Assembly: GCF_030812475.1 (NCBI RefSeq)
Contig: NZ_JAUSSR010000012.1
Span: 1-64,000, forward strand
From: Pseudomonas lini
GTDB lineage: Bacteria; Pseudomonadota; Gammaproteobacteria; Pseudomonadales; Pseudomonadaceae
Length of the DNA stretch: 64,000 nucleotides
Direction of reading: 5' to 3'
Both the position numbers and the translations under genes were made by a program. Below the pieces are notes generated by a model. It did no database searches. It had not been told where the DNA came from and was given only the letters and a program-made list of their open reading frames with translations. Of the stretch, positions 9,593 to 17,983 are shown piece after piece (within the stretch, counting starts at the first letter, position 1; each line of letters begins with the position of its first letter).

Positions 9593-10540
9593 CTAGTCGG
9601 CGAACAACATGTCCCGGCTCTCCCCCATCAACAGGCGCTGATTCTGCTCGGTCACCGTGCGGATGTAATCCCACAGCAAGGTGATCCGCTTGAGCTTGCG
9701 CAGGTCTTCTCGGCAGTACATCCAGAATTGCCGCGTGATCGTGATCTCTTGCGGCAATACCGCCAGCAAGCGCGAATCCTGGGCGGCCAGGAAGCACGGC
9801 AGAATCGCCAGCGACCGTCCTTGCTGGGCCGCGACGAATTGCGCGATCACACTGGTGCTGCGCAAGTTGGCGCTGGCGCCCGGCAGCACGTTGGCCAGGT
9901 ACAACAGCTCCGAGCTGAACGCCAGATCGTCGACATAACTGATGAATGAATGTTTACCCAGGTCTGCCGGGCTGCGGATCGGTGGGTGCTTGTCCAGATA
10001 ATCCTGGGTCGCATAAAGCTGCAATCGATAGTCGCAGAGTTTGCAGCAGACGTAGGGACCGTGTTCCGGTCGCTCCAGGGCGATAACGATGTCTGCCTCG
10101 CGCTTGGACAGGCTGATGAAGTGCGGCAGCGGCAGGATGTCGACCGAGATCGCCGGGTAGGCGTCGACGAAATGGCTCAGCTGCGGGGTGATGAAAAAGC
10201 TGCCGAAACCTTCGGTGCAGCCCATGCGCACATGGCCGGATAACGCCACTCCAGACCCCGAGACCTGCTCGCAGGCCATGTGCAGGGTGCTTTCGATCGA
10301 CTCGGCGTAACCGAGCAGCCGCTGACCTTCGGCGGTCAGGACGAACCCGCTGGTGCGGGATTTCTCGAACAGCAGGGTACCCAGTGCCGCTTCCAGCGAG
10401 CTGATGCGCCGCGACACGGTGGTGTAGTCCACCGCCAGGCGCTTGGCCGCGGTGCTGGCCTTGCGGGTGCGGGCGACTTCGAGGAAAAACTTGAGGTCAT
10501 CCCAGTTCAGCGAACCTAGGGAGGTGATGTTTTTTTGCAT
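9593..10540 (-). CDS. LysR-family regulator, probably of mmsAB
   Basis: A 315-residue LysR-type transcription factor. The N-terminal winged helix-turn-helix runs over residues ~14-72 (WDDLKFFLEVARTRKAST, then DYTTVSRRISSLE), followed by a substrate-binding domain. The reading frame is open further upstream, but the ATG at 10540 gives the normal LysR N-terminus; no clear Shine-Dalgarno precedes it. It is divergent from mmsA with ~275 bases between them, the usual layout for a LysR regulator and its target. The same LysR-mmsA-mmsB order occurs in other pseudomonads (from memory), in contrast to the AraC-type MmsR of P. aeruginosa. Control of mmsAB is inferred from position. Confidence 0.85.
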   Translation of the reverse strand: MQKNITSLGSLNWDDLKFFLEVARTRKASTAAKRLAVDYTTVSRRISSLEAALGTLLFEKSRTSGFVLTAEGQRLLGYAESIESTLHMACEQVSGSGVALSGHVRMGCTEGFGSFFITPQLSHFVDAYPAISVDILPLPHFISLSKREADIVIALERPEHGPYVCCKLCDYRLQLYATQDYLDKHPPIRSPADLGKHSFISYVDDLAFSSELLYLANVLPGASANLRSTSVIAQFVAAQQGRSLAILPCFLAAQDSRLLAVLPQEITITRQFWMYCREDLRKLKRITLLWDYIRTVTEQNQRLLMGESRDMLFAD

Positions 10541-10650
10541 GATGGACCGGCTTTTATGTGCGTTCTTATTAGAAGTTTGCACATCTATACTCCAAAAACA
10601 GTCCGACAACCAAATCGCGACACACGTCTCATCGCAAGGCGTAATGATGT

Positions 10651-10750
10651 TGTAGGAGCGAGCTTGCTCGCGATGGACTCAAGTGCGCCGCGTTTAGCCA
10701 ATAAACACGCGTTATCGTTAACGACCATCGCGAGCAAGCTCGCTCCCACA
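10651..10750. repeat. REP element, inverted pair (copy 2)
   Basis: Inverted arms GTAGGAGCGAGCTTGCTCGCGA and its near complement lie ~50 bases apart. The pair sits in the intergenic region between the divergent LysR gene and mmsA, 65 bases before the mmsA start, so it lies inside the presumed promoter region. Confidence 0.88.
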
Positions 10751-10815
10751 GAACGGCTTTTTCGCCTTGGCTTACTAACAGTTCTCTCGATAACAACAAC
10801 GTCCAGGAGACCAGC

Positions 10816-12342
10816 ATGAACGCATCGCTCACGCCAAACGACACTACCGTTCAAAAGGTCAAGCTGTTGATCGACGGCCAGTGGGTTGAGTCCCAGACCA
10901 CCGAATGGCACGACATCATCAATCCGGCCACCCAGCAAGTGCTGGCCAAGGTTCCGTTCGCCACCGCGCAGGAAGTGGACGCCGCGATCAGCGCCGCCCA
11001 CCGCGCCTTCCAGACCTGGAAACTGACGCCGATCGGCGCGCGGATGCGCATCATGCTCAAGCTCCAGGCACTGATTCGCGAGCACTCCAAGCGCATCGCC
11101 GTGGTGCTCAGCAATGAACAGGGTAAAACCATCGCCGACGCTGAAGGCGATATCTTCCGCGGCCTGGAAGTGGTGGAGCACGCCTGCTCCATCGGCAGCC
11201 TGCAAATGGGCGAATTCGCCGAGAACGTCGCTGGCGGCGTCGATACTTACACCCTGCGCCAGCCGATCGGCGTGTGCGCCGGCATCACCCCGTTCAACTT
11301 CCCGGCGATGATTCCGCTGTGGATGTTCCCGATGGCCATCGCCTGCGGCAACACCTTCGTGCTCAAGCCGTCCGAACAGGACCCGATGTCGACCATGCTG
11401 CTGGTAGAGCTGGCGATCGAAGCCGGCGTGCCAGCGGGCGTGCTCAACGTCGTTCATGGCGGCAAGGACGTGGTGGATGCGCTCTGCACCCACAAGGACA
11501 TCAAGGCGGTGTCCTTCGTCGGTTCGACTGCAGTCGGTACGCACGTCTACGACCTGGCCGGCAAACACGGCAAGCGCGTGCAATCAATGATGGGCGCGAA
11601 GAACCACGCCGTGGTGCTGCCGGATGCCAACCGCGAACAAGCGCTCAATGCGCTGGTGGGTGCCGGTTTCGGTGCTGCCGGTCAACGTTGCATGGCCACG
11701 TCTGTGGTGGTGCTGGTGGGCGCGGCCAGGCAATGGCTGCCCGACCTGAAGGCGCTGGCGCAGAAACTCAAGGTCAATGCCGGCAGCGAACCGGGCACCG
11801 ATGTCGGCCCGGTGATTTCGAAAAAAGCCAAGGCGCGGATTCTCGACCTGATCGAAAGCGGCATCAAGGAAGGCGCCAAGCTGGAACTGGACGGTCGCGA
11901 CATCACTGTCCCAGGTTTCGAGAAGGGCAACTTTGTCGGCCCGACCCTGTTCTCCGGCGTGACGCCCGAGATGCAGATCTACACCCAGGAAATCTTCGGC
12001 CCGGTGCTGGTGGTGCTGGAAGTCGATACCCTCGATGAGGCCATCGCGCTGGTCAACGCCAACCCGTTCGGCAACGGCACGGGATTGTTCACCCAGAGCG
12101 GTGCGGCGGCGCGCAAATTCCAGAGCGAAATCGACGTCGGCCAGGTCGGTATCAACATCCCGATTCCGGTGCCGGTGCCGTTCTTCAGCTTCACCGGTTC
12201 GCGCGGTTCCAAACTCGGCGACCTCGGCCCGTATGGCAAGCAAGTGGTGCAGTTCTACACTCAAACCAAGACTGTCACCAGTCGCTGGTTCGATGACAAC
12301 AGCGTCAACGACGGTGTGAATACCACTATCAACCTGCGTTAA
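10816..12342 (+). CDS. mmsA: Methylmalonate-semialdehyde dehydrogenase (CoA-acylating)
   Basis: This 508-residue aldehyde dehydrogenase converts (S)-methylmalonate semialdehyde, NAD+ and CoA to propionyl-CoA in valine degradation, and malonate semialdehyde to acetyl-CoA. Family marks are the N-terminal KLLIDGQWVES, the coenzyme region GITPFNFPAM, VSFVGSTAVGTHVYDLA, and the catalytic cysteine C292 in GQRCMATS. The family lacks the general-base glutamate of ordinary aldehyde dehydrogenases, in line with acyl transfer to CoA. The ATG follows CCAGGAGACC. It is followed 10 bases later by mmsB, forming the mmsAB operon, with a divergent LysR gene upstream. Confidence 0.95.
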   Translation: MNASLTPNDTTVQKVKLLIDGQWVESQTTEWHDIINPATQQVLAKVPFATAQEVDAAISAAHRAFQTWKLTPIGARMRIMLKLQALIREHSKRIAVVLSNEQGKTIADAEGDIFRGLEVVEHACSIGSLQMGEFAENVAGGVDTYTLRQPIGVCAGITPFNFPAMIPLWMFPMAIACGNTFVLKPSEQDPMSTMLLVELAIEAGVPAGVLNVVHGGKDVVDALCTHKDIKAVSFVGSTAVGTHVYDLAGKHGKRVQSMMGAKNHAVVLPDANREQALNALVGAGFGAAGQRCMATSVVVLVGAARQWLPDLKALAQKLKVNAGSEPGTDVGPVISKKAKARILDLIESGIKEGAKLELDGRDITVPGFEKGNFVGPTLFSGVTPEMQIYTQEIFGPVLVVLEVDTLDEAIALVNANPFGNGTGLFTQSGAAARKFQSEIDVGQVGINIPIPVPVPFFSFTGSRGSKLGDLGPYGKQVVQFYTQTKTVTSRWFDDNSVNDGVNTTINLR

Positions 12343-12352
12343 GGAGCCGGAC

Positions 12353-13240
12353 ATGAAAATCGCTTTTATCGGTCTCGGCAACATGGGCGCGCCGATGGCG
12401 CGCAACCTGATCAAGGCCGGCCATTCGCTGCGTTTGGTCGACCTGAATAAAACCGTGCTGGCGGAGCTGGAGCAACTGGGCGGCAGCATCAGCGCTTCGG
12501 CCCGTGAAGCCGCTCAAGACGCCGAAATGGTGATCACCATGCTGCCTGCCGCGGTGCATGTGCGTAGCGTCTGGCTGGGTGAAGACGGCGTGCTGGCGGG
12601 TATCGCCAAGGGTGTGCCGGCCGTGGATTGCAGCACCATCGATCCGCAGACCGCCCGTGATGTCGCAGCAGCTGCGGCCAAACAGGGCGTGGTCATGGCC
12701 GATGCGCCGGTTTCCGGTGGTACCGGCGGTGCGGCGGCGGGGACCCTGACCTTCATGGTGGGCGCCACGCCCGAGCTGTTCGCCACCCTGCAGCCGGTGT
12801 TGGCGCAGATGGGCCGTAACATCGTCCGTTGCGGCGAAGTCGGCACCGGGCAAATCGCCAAGATCTGCAACAACCTGCTGCTGGGGATTTCCATGGTCGG
12901 CGTCAGCGAAGCCATGGCGTTGGGTGAGGCCCTGGGGATCGACAGCGCCGTGCTGGCGGGCGTCATCAACAGTTCCACCGGGCGTTGCTGGAGTTCGGAG
13001 ATGTACAACCCGTGGCCGGGCATCGTCGAAACGGCGCCGGCTTCGCGCGGCTATACCGGCGGTTTCGGTGCCGAACTGATGCTCAAGGATCTGGGACTGG
13101 CCACGGAAGCGGCCCGTCAGGCCCACCAACCGGTGGTGCTCGGCGCGGTGGCGCAGCAGTTGTATCAGGCGATGAGTCAGCGTGGGGAGGGTGGCAAGGA
13201 CTTCTCGGCGATCATCAACAGCTATCGCAAACCCCTGTAG
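12353..13240 (+). CDS. mmsB: 3-hydroxyisobutyrate dehydrogenase
   Basis: This 295-residue NAD-dependent beta-hydroxyacid dehydrogenase oxidises 3-hydroxyisobutyrate to methylmalonate semialdehyde, the substrate of MmsA. It shows the N-terminal Rossmann motif IGLGNMGAPMARNL, the DAPVSGGTGGA substrate-binding segment, and the catalytic lysine K170 in GQIAKICNNL. It lies 10 bases after mmsA, with AAGGAGCC before the start. The stop codon lies inside a degenerate REP arm, so the C-terminal codons border a mobile repeat. Confidence 0.95.
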   Translation: MKIAFIGLGNMGAPMARNLIKAGHSLRLVDLNKTVLAELEQLGGSISASAREAAQDAEMVITMLPAAVHVRSVWLGEDGVLAGIAKGVPAVDCSTIDPQTARDVAAAAAKQGVVMADAPVSGGTGGAAAGTLTFMVGATPELFATLQPVLAQMGRNIVRCGEVGTGQIAKICNNLLLGISMVGVSEAMALGEALGIDSAVLAGVINSSTGRCWSSEMYNPWPGIVETAPASRGYTGGFGAELMLKDLGLATEAARQAHQPVVLGAVAQQLYQAMSQRGEGGKDFSAIINSYRKPL

Positions 13241-13412
13241 GAGCCGGCTTGCTGGCGAAGCTCTTTAGCTGCTTTTGCGGCGAAGGACTTGCCCTCCTGC
13301 CAGGCAGTCAAGTTGAACAACCTGTGGGAGCGAGCCTGCTCGCGAAAGCGGTAGATCAATCACCACTGGTGGTGAATGTGCTGGCCCTTTCGCGAGCAGG
13401 CTCGCTCCCACA
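13236..13412. repeat. REP cluster (one degenerate arm plus an inverted pair, copy 3)
   Basis: A single diverged arm (GTAGGAGCCGGCTTGCTGGCGAAG, written here as 13236-13260) is followed by a full inverted pair at 13323-13412 of the GTGGGAGCGAGCCTGCTCGC type. The cluster fills the gap after mmsB. Confidence 0.85.
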
Positions 13413-13438
13413 GGTATTGCATCTATACATCGATATTC

Positions 13439-13476
13439 ACCGGGAGATCACGTCGGGTGACCTCCCGGTTTTTTAT
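13439..13476 (+). terminator. Terminator after mmsAB
   Basis: A strong hairpin with arms ACCGGGAG and CTCCCGGT, extended inward by a TCAC/GTGA pairing, is followed by TTTTTTA. It ends mmsAB transcription right at the 3' end of the converging cupin gene. Confidence 0.85.
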
Positions 13477-13477
13477 A

Positions 13478-13822
13478 TCAGGCAAACACGAAATACTTGC
13501 GCACGGTCTCAACCACTTCCCACGTGCCTTTCATGCCCGGCTCGACGACGAAAATATCACCGGCGCGCAGATGGATCGGCTCCTTGCCCTCTGGGGTGAT
13601 GATGCAGTACCCCTCGCGGAAGTCGCAGTATTCCCACTTCACGTATTCCACATACCACTTGCCCGGCGTGCAGATCCAGGTGCCCATGATCTTGCTGCCG
13701 TCTTCGCTGGTGTAGGCGTTGAGGTTGACGGTGTGCGGGTCGCCTTCGAGTTTTTCCCACTTGCAGGCGTCGAGTACCGGCAGCGGGTGAGTGTCGCGAA
13801 GAACGGTAATAGGTGCGGTCAT
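13478..13822 (-). CDS. Small cupin protein (DUF861 type)
   Basis: This 114-residue protein is a single cupin barrel of the (S)-ureidoglycine aminohydrolase-like cupin group (DUF861). The segments MGTWICTPGKWYVEY, EYCDFREGYCIITPEG and AGDIFVVEPGMKGTWEV correspond to the conserved cupin strands. Metal-binding histidines are scarce, as in much of this subfamily, so the reaction cannot be predicted. It stands alone, divergent from nothing obvious, and converges on the mmsAB terminator. Confidence 0.8.
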   Translation of the reverse strand: MTAPITVLRDTHPLPVLDACKWEKLEGDPHTVNLNAYTSEDGSKIMGTWICTPGKWYVEYVKWEYCDFREGYCIITPEGKEPIHLRAGDIFVVEPGMKGTWEVVETVRKYFVFA

Positions 13823-13945
13823 GTGGACTCCGGCCTTGAGCTAATAAGAAGTAGCGTTCGAGAACTGAAGACGCACCCTATAGCGTCGGCTCGCCGGTCA
13901 GTTGTCTGGGGTCGACATCGAACTGTCCAGAAACGCGCCATGCCC

Positions 13946-14317
13946 TCAGAGACTGTCCAGCGAACAATCGATCCGGGCTTGCAGGAGACTGCCCTCGAAC
14001 TCGACCAATTGCTCGTGCTGGTGCGCGAGCGTGGCAATCCGCTCGCTTATTTCGCGCTTCTTGGCCTCGATGGCCTGCTGCGCCAGTGCCCAAGGCATTG
14101 CCTGGCCTTGACGACCGGCAAAGATCGTCTGCAACTCCTTGAGCCGGAACCCCAGTTGCTGAGCGCACTTGATGAAGATCAGCAGATCGACGCTTTGCTG
14201 ATCGTAGAGGCGGTATTTTCCCAGTCTCCGGGCAACCGGCAACAAGCCGATCGACTCGTAATGGCGGATGCTCTTGATCGTGGTTCCGGAGCGTTGCGCG
14301 GCTTGGCCGATGTACAT
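13946..14317 (-). CDS. MerR-family regulator
   Basis: This 123-residue transcription factor has the MerR DNA-binding domain at the N-terminus (MYIGQAAQRSGTTIKSIRHY, then GKYRLYDQQSVDLL) and a long dimerisation helix (residues ~75-112). I see no conserved cysteine pattern of the metal sensors; the two Cys present are isolated, so an organic or redox ligand is more likely. It lies 48 bases downstream of a quinone reductase gene on the same strand and may regulate it. Confidence 0.88.
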   Translation of the reverse strand: MYIGQAAQRSGTTIKSIRHYESIGLLPVARRLGKYRLYDQQSVDLLIFIKCAQQLGFRLKELQTIFAGRQGQAMPWALAQQAIEAKKREISERIATLAHQHEQLVEFEGSLLQARIDCSLDSL

Positions 14318-14365
14318 GAAAAGTCCCTTTTTACCTTGATACAGCCCGGCGCATTATTGGCACAC

Positions 14366-14941
14366 TCAGCGGCTGGCGATAGCCTGGGCTTGCAACAGCC
14401 AGGCTTCACGCTGTCGTTGGCTTGCGCCGAGTATCGGGCCAAACGTCAGTGTGCGTTGTGGCTTGATGCCGCAAAAGGCGAGGGTGGTTTTACGTATCTG
14501 GTGCAGCCCGGGCATTCGATAGACCCAGCGGTAGTACCAGGGTGGCGTGTCCATGGTCACCAGCAGATGCGCGCTGCGACCGTGCAGCAACTTCTCGGGA
14601 AAGGCGTTGCCTTCGCGATACTTGAAAGCGAAACCGGGCAGGAACACTCGGTCGAAAAAACCTTTGAGCAAGGCCGGCGCTCCGCCCCACCAGATCGGAT
14701 AAATCAACGTCAGATGTTCGGACCACAGGATGTCGGACTGGGCGCGGCGCAAGTCGGCTTCCAGTGGCTGAACCTGTTGATAGCCTTCACGCAGCACCGG
14801 ATCAAAGTCCATGCTGCCCAGAAATAATTGACGCACCTCGTGCCCGGCGTGCAACGCAGCTTGTATGTAACGCTCGGCGAGCGCAGCGCAGAAGCTGTTG
14901 CTCGACGGATGACCAAGAATCACCAGAATTCGCTTGCCCAT
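14366..14941 (-). CDS. NAD(P)H quinone reductase-like flavodoxin-fold protein
   Basis: A 191-residue protein of the NQO1/KefF/YwrO flavodoxin-like family (Pfam Flavodoxin_2): two-electron reduction of quinones with FMN or FAD. Seen: the N-terminal phosphate-binding segment ILVILGHPSSNSFCAAL, the LIYPIWWGGAPALLKGFFDR motif typical of this family, and GFAFKY. The start ATG is the only good one, and the gene is probably co-transcribed with the MerR gene 48 bases downstream. A KefF-like ancillary role is unlikely because no KefC neighbour is present. Confidence 0.88.
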   Translation of the reverse strand: MGKRILVILGHPSSNSFCAALAERYIQAALHAGHEVRQLFLGSMDFDPVLREGYQQVQPLEADLRRAQSDILWSEHLTLIYPIWWGGAPALLKGFFDRVFLPGFAFKYREGNAFPEKLLHGRSAHLLVTMDTPPWYYRWVYRMPGLHQIRKTTLAFCGIKPQRTLTFGPILGASQRQREAWLLQAQAIASR

Positions 14942-14986
14942 CGTTTCTGTCCTTGAAGCGCAAATGCCGAGGGTAAAGCCTGCCCC

Positions 14987-15871
14987 TCAGGGGAGAGTCA
15001 AGGCGAGCAGCAAGGCCCTGGCGTAACCGGGCAATGTCGTGAAGTCCCTGGCGCAGAGCAGGAGCTTGCGCAGGGCCCAGGATTCTTGCAGGGCAAGGGT
15101 CTTGAAGGGCGTATCGCCGGGCCAGCGTTCGACCGCCGCCAGGGGCACGATGGCCAACCCCGCGCCACGAGCGACCATGCGCATCACCCCGTCGAAGCCG
15201 TCGGCGCGAATGCGGATCAGCAGGCGTGCTCCTGCGTGCAGCGCTTGTTCTTCAAGGTAGACAGCCAAGGCGTTATTGGCATTCAGGCCGACGTAGTCGT
15301 GGTGCAATGTGTCGCTGAAGCGCACGGGGCCGGCGTCTGCCAAAGGATGATCGCGGGGCAGGATCAGCACCAGCGGATCGTCACGAAACGGGCGCGTCTG
15401 CAAGTTTTCGGTGTCTACGGCGTCGGACACGATTCCGAGGTCTGCCGCACCCTGGTGCAAGGCGTGGGTGATGCGAGTGCTGGGCAGTTCCTGGAGGTCG
15501 ATGTCGAGGTTGGGGTGGCCGCGCAGGAAATCCGCGAGCAGCTCTGGCAGGTATTCGGTGATCGCCGTGGTGTTGCACAGCAGACGCACCTGGCCTTTGA
15601 CGCCTTTGGCGTAGTCGGCCAGGTCCTGCTGCATGCGTTCTGCCTGTTGCAATAAAACGCGAGCGTGTTGCGCCAAGGCCTTGCCAACGGGAGTGGGGGT
15701 GATGCCACGACGACCTCGCTCCAGGAACGCGATTCCCAACGAAGCTTCCATGGCGCGGATGCGTGCACTCGCCGCTGCCAGGGACAGATGACTGCGGGCG
15801 GCGCCGGCGGTGATGTTGCCGCTGTCGAGGATGTTGAGGTAGAGGCGCAGGTCGGTGAAGTCGAAGTGCAT
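14987..15871 (-). CDS. LysR-family regulator
   Basis: A 294-residue LysR-type regulator starting MHFDFTDLRLYLNILDSGN. The helix-turn-helix covers residues ~5-62, followed by a substrate-binding domain. The reading frame runs open upstream through a REP element, so the longer form is rejected and the ATG at 15871 is used. It is divergent from the TauE/SafE permease gene at 16105, with a REP pair in between; in this pairing the regulator commonly controls the permease. That is inferred from layout only. Confidence 0.88.
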   Translation of the reverse strand: MHFDFTDLRLYLNILDSGNITAGAARSHLSLAAASARIRAMEASLGIAFLERGRRGITPTPVGKALAQHARVLLQQAERMQQDLADYAKGVKGQVRLLCNTTAITEYLPELLADFLRGHPNLDIDLQELPSTRITHALHQGAADLGIVSDAVDTENLQTRPFRDDPLVLILPRDHPLADAGPVRFSDTLHHDYVGLNANNALAVYLEEQALHAGARLLIRIRADGFDGVMRMVARGAGLAIVPLAAVERWPGDTPFKTLALQESWALRKLLLCARDFTTLPGYARALLLALTLP

Positions 15872-15907
15872 GGGTACAGCCTCTGGATGTTTGTCGTCTG
15901 GGCGGGC

Positions 15908-16003
15908 GCCTTCGCGAGCAAGCCCGCTCCCACAGGGATCTTCAGTGGACGCTCGATTGCGGCAAACGGTGAACTCTGTGGGAGCGGGCTTGCTCGCGAA
16001 GGC
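15908..16003. repeat. REP element, inverted pair (copy 4)
   Basis: Inverted arms GCGAGCAAGCCCGCTCCCACAG and the complement lie ~40 bases apart between the divergent LysR and permease genes. Confidence 0.87.
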
Positions 16004-16104
16004 GTCAGCAGCCACGGCGCAATCCTTAAGCCTCTTCCAAATCAAGAGGCACCCTCAGTATATGACAGATTCCCAAGCGCCCAATCCAGGCTCAGGATTA
16101 CCCC

Positions 16105-16869
16105 ATGAACACACTCGCCGCGTTCTACCAAAACCTCGGACTGGCCCTTTCTTTAATGGTCATCGCCACCTTCCTCCTGGCCGGCATGATCAAGGGTGTC
16201 ATCGGTCTCGGCCTGCCCACCATCGCCATGGGCCTGCTGGGTCTGGCTATGGCGCCGTCACAGGCTGCCGCATTATTGATCATCCCCGCAACCCTTACCA
16301 ACGTCTGGCAGCTGGCCTTCGGTGGGCATTTGCTGAAGTTGGTCAAACGGCTGTGGCCGATGTTGCTGGCGATCTTCATCGGCACCGCTGCCGGTACGGT
16401 GTGGATCGGCATGGTGGATAGTCACTGGGTCGTGCGCGGACTGGGGGCGGCATTGTTGCTGTACGCGTTGAGCGGTCTGTTGCTGCCGACCTTGCGTATC
16501 GGCGCTGGCAGCGAGCACTGGCTCGCTCCGCTTTGCGGCCTGGTCACGGGCGTTATCACCTCGGCCACCGGCGTCTTCGTGATTCCGGCGGTACCGTATC
16601 TGCAAGCGCTGGGCTTGAGCAGGGATGAACTGGTGCAGGCCCTGGGCCTGTCATTCACCGTCTCGACCCTGGCCTTGGCCGCCGGCCTGGCATGGCGCGG
16701 GGCCCTCGGCGGTGGCGAGTTGAGTGCATCGTTGCTGGCGCTGATCCCGGCGGTGCTCGGCATGTTGCTGGGCCAATGGCTGCGTCAGCGGATTAGCGCC
16801 GTGCTGTTCAAGCGCGTGTTCTTCATCGGCCTCGGCGTACTCGGCGGCCACCTGCTGATCAGCGGATAG
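16105..16869 (+). CDS. TauE/SafE (TSUP) family permease
   Basis: This 254-residue inner membrane protein has about eight hydrophobic segments and belongs to the TSUP (sulfite exporter TauE/SafE) family. The N-terminal GMIKGVIGLGLPTIAMGLL and the later GLVTGVITSATGVFVIPAVP segments are the two internally repeated family motifs. Members move small anions such as sulfite, sulfoacetate or organic acids; the substrate here is unknown. Its last 11 bases overlap the converging ABM-domain gene. Confidence 0.88.
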   Translation: MNTLAAFYQNLGLALSLMVIATFLLAGMIKGVIGLGLPTIAMGLLGLAMAPSQAAALLIIPATLTNVWQLAFGGHLLKLVKRLWPMLLAIFIGTAAGTVWIGMVDSHWVVRGLGAALLLYALSGLLLPTLRIGAGSEHWLAPLCGLVTGVITSATGVFVIPAVPYLQALGLSRDELVQALGLSFTVSTLALAAGLAWRGALGGGELSASLLALIPAVLGMLLGQWLRQRISAVLFKRVFFIGLGVLGGHLLISG

Positions 16870-17173
16870 CGGACGACGGGCTGAGCATGTCGATGTCGCG
16901 GATCTCGAAATCCCGTTCCAGATACTCCATGCGTTGGTCGAGAAACTGTTTCATGTGCGGCAGGTTCGAGTGCACGTCCAGGTGGGCCTGGGACTGCCAG
17001 ATCTCGTAAAAGATAAACAGCGTCGGGTCCTGTTTGTCGCGCAGCATGTGGTATTCGATGCAGCCGGGCTCGGCGCGACTCGCTTGTACATAGCCGCTGA
17101 AAAGCGCTTCGAAGGCGGCGGATTTTTCCGGGCGGGTCTTGGCGTGCAGGATGAAGCCTTGAATTTCACTCAT
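16859..17173 (-). CDS. Antibiotic biosynthesis monooxygenase (ABM) domain protein
   Basis: A 104-residue single-domain dimeric alpha-beta barrel of the ABM family (YgiN/quinol monooxygenase type). Typical segments are GFILHAKTRPEKSAAFEALF, EPGCIEYHMLRDKQDPTLF and FYEIWQSQAHLDVH. Known members oxidise quinols or detoxify reactive compounds without cofactor. It overlaps the permease gene tail to tail by 11 bases and lies back to back with the mdaB-like gene (17336), fitting a local quinone redox theme; the link is inferred. Confidence 0.87.
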   Translation of the reverse strand: MSEIQGFILHAKTRPEKSAAFEALFSGYVQASRAEPGCIEYHMLRDKQDPTLFIFYEIWQSQAHLDVHSNLPHMKQFLDQRMEYLERDFEIRDIDMLSPSSAIR

Positions 17174-17335
17174 CAGAACAATGTCCTCAAGTTAAGAATC
17201 GGCCGTAGTTTATGGCAACAATCGCCTGTCGATTCGTGCGTGTAGGTCAAATGATTTTTGTGAATTCAGCGCTTATTCCCCGCGAAGCAGTTCGATACGC
17301 TGCCGCCATCGAATTCCAACCTTGCGAGACCCCCC

Positions 17336-17926
17336 ATGAAAAAAGTGCTGTTGCTCAATGGTGGCAAAAAATTTGCCCACTCCGATGGCCGCTACAACGC
17401 CACCCTGCATGAGGCTGCGCTGAGCGTGCTGGATCGCGGCGGCGTGGATGTGAAGGCCACCTTCATCGACGCGGGCTACGACGTCGCCGAAGAAGTTGCC
17501 AAGTTCCTCTGGGCCGACGTGATCATTTACCAGATGCCCGGCTGGTGGATGGGCGCGCCCTGGACCGTGAAAAAATACATCGACGAAGTCTTCACCGAAG
17601 GCCATGGCAGCCTCTACGCCAGCGACGGCCGCACCCGGTCCGATGCCTCGCAAAAGTACGGCAGCGGCGGTCTGCTGCAGGGTAAGCAGTACATGCTGTC
17701 GCTGACCTGGAACGCGCCGCAGCAAGCGTTCGATGACCCGACCGACTTTTTCGAAGCCAAGGGTGTGGACGCGGTGTACTTCCCGTTCCACAAGGCCAAC
17801 GAATTCCTCGGCATGACCGGCTTGCCGACCTTCCTGAGCGTTGACGTGATGAAGCGCCCCAATATCGAAGCCGACGTGGCGCGTTACGAGCAGCATTTGG
17901 CTGAGGTGTTTGGCCTGCCGGCTTGA
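17336..17926 (+). CDS. mdaB: NADPH:quinone reductase MdaB
   Basis: This 196-residue flavodoxin-fold protein matches MdaB (modulator of drug activity B), an FAD-dependent NADPH quinone reductase that protects against quinone and oxidative stress. Marks are VLLLNGGKKFAHSDGRYN at the N-terminus, IIYQMPGWWMGAPWTVKKY, and FFEAKGVDAVYFPFHKANEF. Length agrees with E. coli MdaB (193). It is a single gene 58 bases before a LysR regulator on the same strand. Confidence 0.92.
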   Translation: MKKVLLLNGGKKFAHSDGRYNATLHEAALSVLDRGGVDVKATFIDAGYDVAEEVAKFLWADVIIYQMPGWWMGAPWTVKKYIDEVFTEGHGSLYASDGRTRSDASQKYGSGGLLQGKQYMLSLTWNAPQQAFDDPTDFFEAKGVDAVYFPFHKANEFLGMTGLPTFLSVDVMKRPNIEADVARYEQHLAEVFGLPA

Positions 17927-17983
17927 GGTTCCTTTTGCCCCGCATCCAGCTACTATCAAGCCAGTTTTGAATGAGGGGCATTC

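Noticed and set aside
14987..16045. 352-codon version of the LysR gene
   Set aside because: The first 58 codons translate a REP pair and its flanks; the ATG at 15871 gives the normal LysR N-terminus.
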